Below are positions 27,062 through 36,031 of a DNA stretch of 64,000 bases, piece by piece. Position 1 is the first letter of the stretch, and the number at the start of each line of letters is the position of its first letter. The notes beneath the pieces were generated by a model, which was not told the DNA's origin, made no database searches, and saw nothing but the letters and a program-made list of their open reading frames with translations. Source of the stretch: Natronospirillum operosum (GTDB lineage: Bacteria; Pseudomonadota; Gammaproteobacteria; Pseudomonadales; Natronospirillaceae); NCBI RefSeq assembly GCF_004768465.1, contig NZ_SRMF01000005.1, forward strand, positions 140,671 through 204,670, in the 5' to 3' direction. The position numbers and the translations under genes are program-made.

Positions 27062-29092
27062 ATGACCGAATTGATTGATGCCATCGACACCGCGATGAAA
27101 GAGCCCACCTTGTTTGAACTGGCGAACTGTATACGCAGCCTGTCTTTTGATGCCGTCGAGCAAGCCAATTCAGGACACCCCGGTGCCCCCATGGGCCTGG
27201 CAGATGCTGCAACGGTGCTGTGGACCAGGCATCTGAAGTTTGACCCCAAACAGCCGGATTGGCCGGATCGTGACCGTTTTGTGTTATCCAATGGCCATGC
27301 CTCCATGTTGCAGTATGCCTTGCTGCACCTGACCGGTTTCGAGTCAATGCCATTGACCGAATTGCAGAATTTCCGTCAGTGGGGGTCTGTGACTCCGGGT
27401 CATCCCGAGTTCGGACATACGCCCGGGGTCGACATAACAACGGGCCCTTTGGGTCAGGGGCTGGCCGGTGCTGTAGGCATGGCCATCGCCGAAAGCTCGT
27501 TGAGAGCAAGGTTCGGCGAGGACTTGGTGGATCACCGTACCTGGGTCATCTGTGGTGATGGTTGCCTGATGGAAGGTGTGAGCCAGGAGGCAATATCACT
27601 GGCCGGACACCTGAAACTCGACAAGCTGACCGTACTCTATGACGACAATGGCATCTCGATCGATGGGTCTACCGATCTGGCGTTCACGGAAGACGTCGCC
27701 GGCAGATTCGTCGCTGCAGGCTGGCATGTCATCCAGTGCGATGGGCATGATCATCAGGCCATCGACGACGCACTTAAGGTGGCCAGGCAGCAAACTGATC
27801 GACCCACGCTGATCGCACTGCGCACTGTGATCGGGTTCGGCTCACCGAACAAGTCCGGAACAGCGTCTTCGCACGGCGCGCCGCTGGGCACCGAAGAGCG
27901 TGAACTGACGCGACAGTCACTCAATTGGACCCGCAGCGCATTTGACATTCCTGAGGCACTGCTCGACCAGTGGCGACAGTATGGCGGGCGTGGCATCGGC
28001 GCGCGCCAGGACTGGGAATCCAGAGTTGCAGCGTCCGATCCTGCGGTTCGGGCTGAGTTTGAACGTCGCATGGCAGGGCGCCTCCCTGAACCATTGACCG
28101 CTGCGGTCGCCAGGGCCCGACAGGAGTTGGTTGCCAACCCGGTCAAGGTGGCGACCCGGAAGGCAAGCCAGCAGGCGCTGGATATTCTGGCCGAGCATTG
28201 CCCGGAGCTTATTGGGGGGTCTGCCGACCTCTCCGGTTCGAATCTCACTCGCGTCAAGGCGCTGGGGCAGGACTACACCAGTGCGCACCCGGAAGGCCGC
28301 TATATCTCGTATGGTGTACGGGAGTTTGGCATGGCGGCCATGATGAATGGCATGGCCGTTCATCGTGGTCTGATTCCGTACGGCGGGACCTTTCTGGTGT
28401 TTTCGGATTACGCCCGCAATGCCATTCGGCTGTCCGCCCTGATGAACGTGGGCGTGGTCTACGTCATGACCCATGACAGCATCGGTCTGGGCGAAGACGG
28501 ACCTACGCACCAGCCGGTTGAGCATCTGGCGAGTTTTCGGGCCATGCCGGGTGTGACGGTGCTCAGGCCAGCCGATGCGGTCGAGACACTGGAGGCCTGG
28601 GAGGTCGCGCTGCAGAGTCGTCAGACACCGACCTTGCTGGCCCTGTCCCGGCAGGGTGTGCCGCAACTGCGGTTGCGGGATACGGGGGAGAACCTGACTG
28701 CCCGGGGCGGATACATCATCCGTGAATTCGGGGCCAGGCGTGATCTGACCCTGCTGGCAACCGGCACGGAGGTATCCCTGGCGGTGGGCGCTGCCCATCG
28801 GCTGCACGAACAGGGTGTGAATGTGGCGGTAGTTTCAATGCCGTCCTGGGAGCTGTTTGAACAGAATCCAGCGGGCTATCGGCACGGTGTGCTGGGTGAT
28901 GCACCACGCATTGCCATTGAGGCGGCCAGCACATTCGGCTGGACGCGCTATGTAGCCAGCGAAGAGAACGTCATCGGCATGACAACCTTTGGTGCCTCGG
29001 CACCGGCGGAGACGCTGTATGAGCAGATGGGCATCACTGAAGAGGCCATCATTGAGCGGGCCAATACTCTGTTGCAGAGCAGTGTGTCATGA
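27062..29092 (+). CDS. tkt: transketolase
   Basis: 676 residues, full length. 'EQANSGHPGAPMGLAD' near the N-terminus, the thiamine diphosphate motif 'GDGCLMEGVSQEAISLAGHL' ending in 'YDDN', and the C-terminal domain 'ATGTEVSLAVGAA' are characteristic. It moves two-carbon units between ketose and aldose phosphates. GGAGAAC sits about six bases before the ATG. The stop overlaps the phosphatase start (ATGA), so the two are co-translated. Within an ery locus it can combine erythrose 4-phosphate or sedoheptulose 7-phosphate with other sugar phosphates to regenerate pentose, triose and hexose phosphates. It is likely a dedicated second copy. Confidence 0.93.
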   Translation: MTELIDAIDTAMKEPTLFELANCIRSLSFDAVEQANSGHPGAPMGLADAATVLWTRHLKFDPKQPDWPDRDRFVLSNGHASMLQYALLHLTGFESMPLTELQNFRQWGSVTPGHPEFGHTPGVDITTGPLGQGLAGAVGMAIAESSLRARFGEDLVDHRTWVICGDGCLMEGVSQEAISLAGHLKLDKLTVLYDDNGISIDGSTDLAFTEDVAGRFVAAGWHVIQCDGHDHQAIDDALKVARQQTDRPTLIALRTVIGFGSPNKSGTASSHGAPLGTEERELTRQSLNWTRSAFDIPEALLDQWRQYGGRGIGARQDWESRVAASDPAVRAEFERRMAGRLPEPLTAAVARARQELVANPVKVATRKASQQALDILAEHCPELIGGSADLSGSNLTRVKALGQDYTSAHPEGRYISYGVREFGMAAMMNGMAVHRGLIPYGGTFLVFSDYARNAIRLSALMNVGVVYVMTHDSIGLGEDGPTHQPVEHLASFRAMPGVTVLRPADAVETLEAWEVALQSRQTPTLLALSRQGVPQLRLRDTGENLTARGGYIIREFGARRDLTLLATGTEVSLAVGAAHRLHEQGVNVAVVSMPSWELFEQNPAGYRHGVLGDAPRIAIEAASTFGWTRYVASEENVIGMTTFGASAPAETLYEQMGITEEAIIERANTLLQSSVS

Positions 29093-30114
29093 GTTCCCTG
29101 CTGAAGATGCCGAATGACCGCGAGATCAGCGGCACGGATGTCTGTACTCATCTCGCGGCCGGACTTTCCGAGAGTTCCCGGAATACTGCGCTCATCGAGC
29201 TGATTGATGCCATCACCCAGGCGGCAATCCCGTTGGGCAGGCGCCTGGCTCTGGGGCATCTGCCGGGTAATCCGGCAGACGTTGTCGGGGTGAATGACAG
29301 CGGCGATCGACAAAAGGCTCTGGACTTCGGAGCCCATCAGCATCTGCTCTCTGCGGTTTCCGCCTGTTCTGTCAGGTCAGTACTGTCCGAAGAGGCCGAG
29401 GAGGTGATTGCCATCTCGGCACAGGGGGAGTTCGATCTGGCTATAGACCCCATTGATGGGTCGGGCAGTATCGGCATCGGCGCTCCGCTGGGGCTGCTGT
29501 TTGCCATATTCCCGGCGGGGGAGTCTTTCTTGCGTTCAGGCCGGGACACGGTGGCGGCGGGTTACATCTCCTTCGGCCATTCGACCGACCTGGGTGTCAG
29601 CGTTGGACGGGGACTGTCCCTGGCCACGCTGGATATGTACAGCAATCGCTTCCGCGTGACCAGGGAGTCAGTCACCTTGCCCAGACAAACCACCATGGTG
29701 GCATACAATGCATCCAATATTCGGCACCTGCCGATCGGACTGCAGCAATATCTGGGGGATTTGATTGCGGGCTCCGAGGGGCCCGCCGGCAAGAACTACA
29801 ATATGCGTTGGCTGGCAGCCGCTGTCGGCGAGCTGCACCGAATCGTGCTTCAGGGCGGTATCTTCATGTATCCCGGTGACTCGCGCCCGGGCTTTGAAAA
29901 CGGCCACTTGCGGCTGATCTATGAGGCGTTTCCCATTGCCTGGTTGATTGAGCAAGCCGGTGGATTGGCAACCGATGGTCTTGGTTCAATCCTTGATAAA
30001 GTGCCGGCAAGTCTGCATGAGAAAACGCCCTTGCTGTTCGGCTCTGCAGAAGAAATTCAGCGCATCAAAGGCTACTTCTTGGACGCACCATCGGCAGGAA
30101 ACCGCAACAGATAA
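29089..30114 (+). CDS. class I fructose/sedoheptulose bisphosphatase-like enzyme
   Basis: 341 residues of the class I fructose-1,6-bisphosphatase family. Metal ligands are in 'VLSEEAEEVI' and 'LAIDPIDGSGSIG', and phosphate/sugar binding in 'KNYNMRWLAAAVGELHR' and 'GGIFMYPGD'. The canonical motif DPLDGSSNID is changed to DPIDGSGSIGIG, a notable departure next to the metal site. It overlaps tkt by 4 bases. With the CbbA-type aldolase and transketolase in this locus it may act on sedoheptulose 1,7-bisphosphate as well as, or instead of, fructose 1,6-bisphosphate. That substrate choice is inferred. Confidence 0.8.
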   Translation: MSSLLKMPNDREISGTDVCTHLAAGLSESSRNTALIELIDAITQAAIPLGRRLALGHLPGNPADVVGVNDSGDRQKALDFGAHQHLLSAVSACSVRSVLSEEAEEVIAISAQGEFDLAIDPIDGSGSIGIGAPLGLLFAIFPAGESFLRSGRDTVAAGYISFGHSTDLGVSVGRGLSLATLDMYSNRFRVTRESVTLPRQTTMVAYNASNIRHLPIGLQQYLGDLIAGSEGPAGKNYNMRWLAAAVGELHRIVLQGGIFMYPGDSRPGFENGHLRLIYEAFPIAWLIEQAGGLATDGLGSILDKVPASLHEKTPLLFGSAEEIQRIKGYFLDAPSAGNRNR

Positions 30115-30266
30115 CGCCACAGGATATACGCTACCAGACACAAGGACGCGAACAGCCAGATTTCCGAGCCGAAAACCAGTTCTATGGCTACCCAGACAAG
30201 CGCCGTGCCGAGCAGGGTCAGTCGGCGCCAGAGTGGCTTGAAAAACCGAATTTCAGACTCTTTCAT
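30072..30266 (-). CDS. small two-helix membrane protein (DUF3329-like)
   Basis: 64 residues. 'FFKPLWRRLTLLGTALVWVA' begins a hydrophobic stretch and a second helix follows ('IWLFASLCLVAYILWRYLL'). The 'F-[FR]-PLWRR' lead and two-helix layout resemble small DUF3329-type proteins found beside sugar operons in alphaproteobacteria; that link is from memory. Its ATG lies two bases after the stop of the second DeoR gene, so it is translationally coupled to it. The last 43 bases are antisense to the phosphatase 3' end. Function unknown. Confidence 0.6.
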   Translation of the reverse strand: MKESEIRFFKPLWRRLTLLGTALVWVAIELVFGSEIWLFASLCLVAYILWRYLLRFPADGASKK

Positions 30267-30268
30267 CG

Positions 30269-31093
30269 CTAGTGCCCTGGCGCGACCATCACTTGCACGC
30301 CGCGCGCCCGGAGATCCTGGATGGCATCCTCGTCAGTCTGGCGGTCGGTGATGATGATGTCGAAATCGGATAGCGGGGCCAGATGATGCAAGGCCCGTTT
30401 TTGGAATTTGCTGTGATCTGCCAGCAGCACCCGTCTGGTTGCGGCCCGAAACATGGCCTGTTTGGTTTCTACCATTTCCGGATATTGATGATAGGCCACT
30501 CCGTCCACAATCGCGGATGTTGAGATCATCAGTGTATCGGCATGCAGGCCCTTGATTTCATTGATGGTCATATGACCCAGAAAGGCGTTGCACCAATTGT
30601 GGTATCGGCCACCCAGACCAATCAGGTTGATATGATCCATTTCACGCAGTGCATTCATCAAGGTGATGGAATTGGAGATGATAGTCAGAGATAGTCTGTG
30701 ATGCAGGAAAGGCACCATTTGCAGCACGGTGGTCGAGTCATCAAGAAACACCGTCTCGCCGGGCTCCAGCAAGTCCGAGGCCATTTTGGCAATTTGCTTC
30801 TTTTCTCCACTGTGCTGTTTGACGCGATAGGCATCACTGGACTCTGTCAGGCTGGTCGGCGTTACCGTGGCTATGCCCCTGTCCTTGCGCAACAGGCCGC
30901 GGTGTTCCAGTTCGTCCAGGTCACGGTGGGCGGTCATCAGGCTGATGCTGAATTGCTCTGCTATCTCCTCGATTCGCACACTGCCAGCGGCTATAACAGC
31001 TTCTGCAATTTGCTGTCGCCGCGTCAGTTGTCGCATTTGGCGAGTGTCTTTTAGAGTGGCTTCTTTGAAAAGCTGTTCCAGAGCTGTGTCCAC
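30269..31093 (-). CDS. second DeoR family regulator of the erythritol locus
   Basis: 274 residues. A DeoR winged helix lies at about 22-78 ('LTRRQQIAEAVIAAGSVRIE', then 'FSISLMTAHRDLDELEHRGLL') and a sensor domain follows ('LDDSTTVLQMVPFL', 'LMISTSAIVDGVAYH'). It is a clear paralogue of the DeoR at 26064, sharing 'STSAI-(x)-AYH' and the TAHRDLD/TIHRDLD recognition helix. The frame opens with GTG at 31093; a downstream ATG at 31036 would remove 19 residues but lacks a ribosome-binding site. A terminator at 31258-31285 separates it from the ABC operon, so it has its own promoter. Confidence 0.82.
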   Translation of the reverse strand: MDTALEQLFKEATLKDTRQMRQLTRRQQIAEAVIAAGSVRIEEIAEQFSISLMTAHRDLDELEHRGLLRKDRGIATVTPTSLTESSDAYRVKQHSGEKKQIAKMASDLLEPGETVFLDDSTTVLQMVPFLHHRLSLTIISNSITLMNALREMDHINLIGLGGRYHNWCNAFLGHMTINEIKGLHADTLMISTSAIVDGVAYHQYPEMVETKQAMFRAATRRVLLADHSKFQKRALHHLAPLSDFDIIITDRQTDEDAIQDLRARGVQVMVAPGH

Positions 31094-31257
31094 GGCCGGT
31101 CGTATACCTCTGATATTTCTGCTAATTGTATCATTCTATTGATATAACACATCAACAGGCCTGTTACGAAACTCTGCCTCTTTCTGGACCAGTGGTCGAA
31201 CAATCAGCCGCATTGCCAACGCTCAATCCGGTTTTTTGCTGATGCCTGGTGCCCATC

Positions 31258-31285
31258 GGAAAAAAGGGGGCAGCAGGCTGCCCCC
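31258..31285 (-). terminator. intrinsic terminator of the erythritol ABC operon
   Basis: On the minus strand GGGGGCAGC-CT-GCTGCCCCC forms a 9-bp stem followed directly by a run of six T. It sits 12 bases past the stop of the binding-protein gene and before the second deoR gene, so it ends the DUF2291-eryE-eryF-eryG transcript. Confidence 0.88.
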
Positions 31286-31297
31286 AAGGCTGACACA

Positions 31298-32254
31298 TTA
31301 CCCTTCGAAAACGAACGGCCCCGTCATCTGGTCGACATTCTCCGGAGTGATCAGAATGCAATCAAACAGTTGCTTTTCTTCGTCAGCACCGGTTTCGCCG
31401 GTTCTGATAAAACGGTCGGCCTGGATGACTGCTTCCCGAGCAAAAACAGCGACTGGCTGCAGTACGGAATACGCCATTTCGCCGGCCTTGATGGATTCAA
31501 TCGCATCAGGGTTGCCGTCAAAGCCACCAACGATCACGTCGTTGAAGCGTCCCGCTTCTTTCAGTGCAGAGATCGCACCCAGTGCCATCTCGTCGTTGCC
31601 AGAGATAACACCCGCAATATCCGGGTTGGCCTGCATCAGGTTCTGCATACGGTTGTAACCTTGCGTGCGGTCCCAGTTGGCAACCTCAGAACCGACCTGG
31701 TTCAGGTCCGGATACTGGTTGATCACAGTGGTGTAACCGTTCGAGCGCGTCTGCGCATTGTTGTCTGAAGGTGCACCGAACATCTCGACATAGTTGCCGC
31801 CATCACCCATCAGTTCTACCCAGTGTGCTGCCCCCAGGGCCGCGCCCTGAGCGTTGTTGGATACCAGCTGTGCCTCTGCCAGACCGGTTTCGTTGATCTC
31901 TGCATTGACCAGCAAGACCGGAATGCCTGCGTCAACGGCACGACGAACAGCACCGATCGAACCATCGGCATTGGCCGGGTCCAGAATGATGGCAGCCGCA
32001 TTGTTGGTGATCGCTGTATCGATGAGACGGCTCTCTTCGTTGGTATCACCACGGTGAGCACTGACGTTGGCACGGTAGCCCAGCTCTTCAGCAGTTTCAC
32101 GGGCCACCTCGCCCTCGGTGTGCCAGTAGGGGTTGGAAGGGTCGTTCACGATGATGGTCATCAGACCCTGGCTTTGCGCCGAGACGAAACCGGACACCCC
32201 CATTGCGGCTGTAGCCAGCCCGATCACGGTCAGTCGCTTGATTGTATGTAACAT
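31298..32254 (-). CDS. eryG: sugar/polyol ABC transporter substrate-binding protein
   Basis: 318 residues. A signal peptide of about 26 residues ends 'GVSGFVSA', and the mature protein is a ribose-type periplasmic binding protein ('IVNDPSNPYWHTEGEVARET', 'IILDPANADGSIGAVRRA', 'ISGNDEMALGAISALKEAG', 'VGGFDGNPDAIESIKAGEM'). The last gene of the ABC operon, next to eryABCD, so the ligand is most likely erythritol; a related tetritol cannot be excluded. It corresponds to EryG of Rhizobium. A strong terminator follows. Confidence 0.85.
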   Translation of the reverse strand: MLHTIKRLTVIGLATAAMGVSGFVSAQSQGLMTIIVNDPSNPYWHTEGEVARETAEELGYRANVSAHRGDTNEESRLIDTAITNNAAAIILDPANADGSIGAVRRAVDAGIPVLLVNAEINETGLAEAQLVSNNAQGAALGAAHWVELMGDGGNYVEMFGAPSDNNAQTRSNGYTTVINQYPDLNQVGSEVANWDRTQGYNRMQNLMQANPDIAGVISGNDEMALGAISALKEAGRFNDVIVGGFDGNPDAIESIKAGEMAYSVLQPVAVFAREAVIQADRFIRTGETGADEEKQLFDCILITPENVDQMTGPFVFEG

Positions 32255-32320
32255 GAGTACTCTCCAGTGTTGTTTTTAGGTTTTCACCGATAATGATCGG
32301 CTTGGGTCCTGCGTGGCGGA

Positions 32321-33439
32321 CTATTTGGAAGAGCCCTGCCGTAGAGCAGAATCGTTTTTGCTCACCGGCGATTTGTCGTCGCCCGTTGCAATTTTCTTTT
32401 TGGTTTTGGGTTGGTAGTTGATGCTGTTCAGCATCACGGCCAGGATGATCACGGCGCCGGTAAATACCGTTTGCCAGTAGGATGAGACGCCAATGATGAC
32501 CAGCCCGCTGCCCAGAAACCCGATCACGAAGGCGCCCAGCAAGGTACCCTGAACATTGCCCTTGCCACCGGAGAGGGCAGCACCGCCGACCACGACGGCC
32601 GCAATGGCAGTCAACTCATAGGTATTGCCGGCGGTCGGACCTGCAGAGGTCAGCTGAGAGGCGAGCACGAGACCGGACAGGGCAGCACATATGCCAGACA
32701 TGACATAGACGCTGACCGTGGTATGTTTGACCGGCACGCCGGACAACTCGGCGGCTTTGGCATTCCCTCCGGTCGCGTAGATCCATCTGCCCAGCGGGGT
32801 CCGCGTCAGCAGCAAGGCGATGGCAATGGCAACGGCAAGCAGTATCAGAACACCGATCGGTATCCCCATGATGCGGTTGAAGCCCAGCCAGTCAAAACCG
32901 GTATTGCCCAGTTCCGGGCGTCCGCCCAGTCGGTTGTAGGTCAGGCCATTGGTCATCAGCAAGGCGATACCGCGGGCGACATACAGCATGCCCAGCGTGG
33001 CGACAAAGGCGGGTACTTTGAAATAGGCGACCAGGGTGCCATTGATGGCACCCATGAAGGCGCCCAGGGCACAGGTCAGCACTACGACCACCCAGACGGA
33101 AGGGAATAGAGTCAGGCCCAGAAACTCGAGTGATACGCCCTGCAGCAGGAAGCCGGCAAAAACCCCGGAGAGCCCCAGTACGGAACCTACCGAGAGGTCG
33201 ATACCACCGGTCAGAATGACCAGCAGCATGCCCAGGGAAATCAGCCCGAAAATGGACACCTGAGAAGACATGGTCAGGAAATTGCTCACCGTGAGGTAGT
33301 AGGGTGAGAGTATCGAGAACACCGCAATGATGGCGATCAAAGCGAAAAACGCTCTTCCTTCCAGCAAAACCTTGGCCGCCAGCGGCGCCAGGTTTGTCGT
33401 TTGTAAACTCGGCCAACGGGATTGAGTTGTTGTGGACAT
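32321..33439 (-). CDS. eryF: sugar/polyol ABC transporter permease
   Basis: 372 residues with eight to ten hydrophobic segments, a ribose-type permease (BPD_transp_2 family). The conserved cytoplasmic loop 'GRWIYATGGNAKAAELSGVPV' (read in part) contacts the ATPase, and 'LTGGIDLSVGSVLGLSG' is the usual early signature. It forms the membrane channel of the erythritol importer and is presumably a homodimer. It lies 18 bases after the ATPase gene and 66 bases before the binding-protein gene. The C-terminal tail is Lys-rich and cytoplasmic. Confidence 0.88.
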   Translation of the reverse strand: MSTTTQSRWPSLQTTNLAPLAAKVLLEGRAFFALIAIIAVFSILSPYYLTVSNFLTMSSQVSIFGLISLGMLLVILTGGIDLSVGSVLGLSGVFAGFLLQGVSLEFLGLTLFPSVWVVVVLTCALGAFMGAINGTLVAYFKVPAFVATLGMLYVARGIALLMTNGLTYNRLGGRPELGNTGFDWLGFNRIMGIPIGVLILLAVAIAIALLLTRTPLGRWIYATGGNAKAAELSGVPVKHTTVSVYVMSGICAALSGLVLASQLTSAGPTAGNTYELTAIAAVVVGGAALSGGKGNVQGTLLGAFVIGFLGSGLVIIGVSSYWQTVFTGAVIILAVMLNSINYQPKTKKKIATGDDKSPVSKNDSALRQGSSK

Positions 33440-33457
33440 GATCTTGGGCTCCAGTTT

Positions 33458-35005
33458 TTATTCTGCAAGGACGGCTTCGCCGGAAGCAGCCATTATTTCG
33501 TCTTTGCTGATATCGGGTTTAAACTCGGCGGCAATTCGGCCCCGGCTCATGACGATGATGCGGTGTGCAACGCTGAAACACTCGGTGACTTCCGAGGTCG
33601 AGTAGACAACCCCGAGTCCCTGCTGAGCGCCTTCCGACAGCAGCTTGAATACTTCTGACTTGGCGCCGATATCGATGCCTCGACTTGGCTCGTCCAGCAG
33701 CAGCACCTTGGGTGCTGTGGCCAGCATTTTTCCGATCACCACTTTTTGCTGGTTGCCGCCGGAGAGAGAACCGATGCTGGCTCGGCTGTCATTGGTCTTG
33801 ATGTGAACATTGCGAATGGCCGAACTGACGACCTCGGATTCCAGTTGCCTTGAAGTCATCAGACCTTTCACAAAGGAAGCAATGCTGGCCAGAGAAAGGT
33901 TTCCGCCAATCGACATGGTTTGTACCAGACCGTCGCGCTGACGATCTTCCGGAACTAGCGCCAGGCCCAGGTCGATTCTCTGCGCGATGCTCAGCTTCAG
34001 CACGCTCTGGCCGTTGAGCAGGATATCCCCGCTGGCCGGCTCGTTGCGTCCGGCTATGGTCTCGAGCAGCTCTGTTCGTCCGGCCCCCATCAGGCCATAA
34101 ATACAGACAATTTCGCCGGCACGGACACTGAGGTTCAGTTTGTCGACCAGCACTTTGCCGCCGTCATCGACCACACGAAGGTCGTTCACCGAGAGGGCGG
34201 GGGCACCAAAGTTGTAGCCGGATGGCGGGGCGCCCAGGTCAAAGTTGTCGCCCACCATGTGGCGTACAATCCAGGGCAAATCGATTTCATCTCGTTTGGC
34301 ATATGCGGTCATGGTGCCGTCACGCAACACAACGGCGTGGTCCGTGACCTCCAGCGCTTCCTCGAGGTGGTGCGAAATGTACACGATGGAGACGCCGCGC
34401 TTTTTCAGGTCCCGGATGACCTTGAACAGAACTTCCACCTCACTGGCACTCAGGGCCGAGGTGGGTTCATCCATGATCAGGATGCGCGAATTGATCTGCA
34501 GTGCGCGGGCAATTTCAACGATCTGCTGCTGGCCCAGCTTCAGATTGGCAACCGGCGTCAGCGGGTCGATATCCTCTTCAAGTTCCTGCATCAACTCGGC
34601 GGTGATGCGCCGCTCGGTGGCGTAATCCACGCCACTGGCGCAGAGGAGTTCGCGACCCAGAAAGATGTTGTCTCTGACGCTCAGATTGGGGGCCAGGCTG
34701 AGCTCCTGATGGATGATCGAAATGCCGTATGCTGCGGCGTCGGAAGGTGTCCGAAAGGTTACCTTCTTGCCGTCAACCAGGATGTCACCCGAGCTGGGGA
34801 TGACGATGCCCGCCAGAACCTTCATCAATGTCGACTTGCCGGCGCCATTTTCGCCAAACAGCGTGGTCACTTCGCCCTTGTGGACGTCAAAGTTGACCCC
34901 TTTCAGGGCATGTACGTTGCCGTAAGACTTGGCCACGTTTCTGGCGGAAAGGACCGCATTGCTATCGCCTTGCGGTTTGTCGCTCTGGGGTGTTGTCGTT
35001 GTCAT
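33458..35005 (-). CDS. eryE: sugar/polyol ABC transporter ATP-binding protein (double ATPase)
   Basis: 515 residues with two ABC domains. The first has Walker A 'GENGAGKSTLMK', signature 'LKLGQQQIVEIARAL' and Walker B 'ILIMDEPTSAL'. The second has the degenerate Walker A 'GLMGAGRTELLE', signature 'LSGGNQQKVVIGKML' and Walker B 'VLLLDEPSRGIDIG'. This is the RbsA/XylG layout in which the second site is often inactive. It energises import through EryF. Its start overlaps the DUF2291 gene by 4 bases, so the two are co-translated. Confidence 0.9.
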   Translation of the reverse strand: MTTTTPQSDKPQGDSNAVLSARNVAKSYGNVHALKGVNFDVHKGEVTTLFGENGAGKSTLMKVLAGIVIPSSGDILVDGKKVTFRTPSDAAAYGISIIHQELSLAPNLSVRDNIFLGRELLCASGVDYATERRITAELMQELEEDIDPLTPVANLKLGQQQIVEIARALQINSRILIMDEPTSALSASEVEVLFKVIRDLKKRGVSIVYISHHLEEALEVTDHAVVLRDGTMTAYAKRDEIDLPWIVRHMVGDNFDLGAPPSGYNFGAPALSVNDLRVVDDGGKVLVDKLNLSVRAGEIVCIYGLMGAGRTELLETIAGRNEPASGDILLNGQSVLKLSIAQRIDLGLALVPEDRQRDGLVQTMSIGGNLSLASIASFVKGLMTSRQLESEVVSSAIRNVHIKTNDSRASIGSLSGGNQQKVVIGKMLATAPKVLLLDEPSRGIDIGAKSEVFKLLSEGAQQGLGVVYSTSEVTECFSVAHRIIVMSRGRIAAEFKPDISKDEIMAASGEAVLAE

Positions 35006-35658
35006 TGCACTGTCACCCTTGCCGGTGTTACCAGCCAGTTGCTGGGGTTGATCAACGTAAATGCACCAGAGACTGTAATCAGGCGGCCTTCCAGTTGATC
35101 TCGGTCAATCGGGTCCAGGGTGTCGGCTTTCATGGCGTCGTTCAGCGCTCTGCCGGCATTCTGATATTCGATCTGGTTGGTGAATTGCTGGAACCTGATT
35201 GTTCCGGTGACGTCGCGCAATTCGGTGCCATTGATGGCAGGTCCCAACTGAAGGCGGATGGTGAGATCTTCCGGCGCCTGGTCCACTGACACCTCTACGA
35301 TGCCGCTCTGGCCCTCGACAATCCGGCCGGTAAAGGTCACCGGAAAGATCGGGTAGGCCCCGGCCTGGGTTCCGTGCTGCGCAATCGCCGCATCACGATC
35401 GTTTTCCAGGGTCTGAGCGAGCAACTGCACACCAACGGCGTTTTCCTCGATCCACTCCTGGACAACGGGGAATTCTGTCGCGCCGAACTGCTCGGGAGAA
35501 AAGGACGCTTCAGCGAGATCCAACTGGGACCCGGTCCTGACCACGGTCGTATCCAGGGCCATGGCAACAATCAGCGCAGCCACCAGGACGAAGATGGCCA
35601 GCGACCGACGTGACAGATTGCTATACCGCTTTGCGGCAACGTCTTGATGTGAACTCAT
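35002..35658 (-). CDS. DUF2291 family membrane-anchored protein, first gene of the erythritol ABC operon
   Basis: 218 residues with one membrane helix near 20-37 ('LAIFVLVAALIVAMAL') and a periplasmic domain. The pattern 'LLAQTLENDRDAAIAQHGTQ', 'FTGRIVEG' and 'NQIEYQNAGRALNDAMKA' is that of DUF2291, a family found almost only in ribose-type sugar ABC operons of alphaproteobacteria, including ery loci. Its role is unknown; position suggests that it helps the importer at the outer face of the membrane. It is the promoter-proximal gene of the operon. Confidence 0.75.
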   Translation of the reverse strand: MSSHQDVAAKRYSNLSRRSLAIFVLVAALIVAMALDTTVVRTGSQLDLAEASFSPEQFGATEFPVVQEWIEENAVGVQLLAQTLENDRDAAIAQHGTQAGAYPIFPVTFTGRIVEGQSGIVEVSVDQAPEDLTIRLQLGPAINGTELRDVTGTIRFQQFTNQIEYQNAGRALNDAMKADTLDPIDRDQLEGRLITVSGAFTLINPSNWLVTPARVTVQ

Positions 35659-35787
35659 TCCTCGTAACCTTTCTTATTGATTGTTTTCCAGCGCGGTAAA
35701 TCATTCAGCCATGTTGTGCTTGTTGGGTGTGTTGATTGCGACCCAGTCAGCATCATGACGGGCTGTTTCATGTGCCCGCACTTTATT

Positions 35788-35803
35788 TAACATAAAAATG
35801 TTA
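35788..35803. promoter_or_regulatory. 16-bp palindromic operator TAACATAAAAATGTTA
   Basis: Perfect TAACAT-AAAA-ATGTTA dyad, identical to the one at 26983-26998. It covers the -10 element and probable start point of the ABC operon promoter on the minus strand, an arrangement that favours repression in the absence of the polyol. The remainder of the 373-bp DUF2291/eryD intergenic region holds the two promoters and no gene. Confidence 0.65.
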
Positions 35804-35827
35804 TAATTATGATAGATTTGTTGTCAA
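35800..35827 (-). promoter_or_regulatory. promoter of the erythritol ABC operon
   Basis: On the minus strand TTGACA (35822-35827) and TATAAC (35800-35805) are separated by 16 bases, a good sigma-70 match. The -10 overlaps the 16-bp palindrome. The start point would lie about 130 bases before the DUF2291 ATG. Confidence 0.6.
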
Positions 35828-35962
35828 CAGTTCCGCTTTCGGTTCTGTGGAGCCATTTACAGTCCAGGAAGCATGAGAAAGGCTCGAATACCGTGCTGTC
35901 TGCTGGGCCAAAGAGCTGAATCGAGAGTGTTTCATTTTGTTATCCCAAGTGATTTTTATAGT

Positions 35963-35996
35963 TAACATTGACATAACATAGCACAGGTGAAATAAT
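35963..35996 (+). promoter_or_regulatory. promoter of eryD-eryABC with TAACAT half-sites at -35
   Basis: TTGACA (35968-35973) and AATAAT (35991-35996) are separated by exactly 17 bases. TAACAT occurs on both sides of the -35 hexamer, at 35963-35968 and 35974-35979, so a regulator that recognises this half-site would compete with or contact RNA polymerase. The leader to the eryD start would be under 35 bases. Confidence 0.6.
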
Positions 35997-36031
35997 TTTC
36001 AACAGCTGAGAAAAATTTCAAAACGAGCAAA

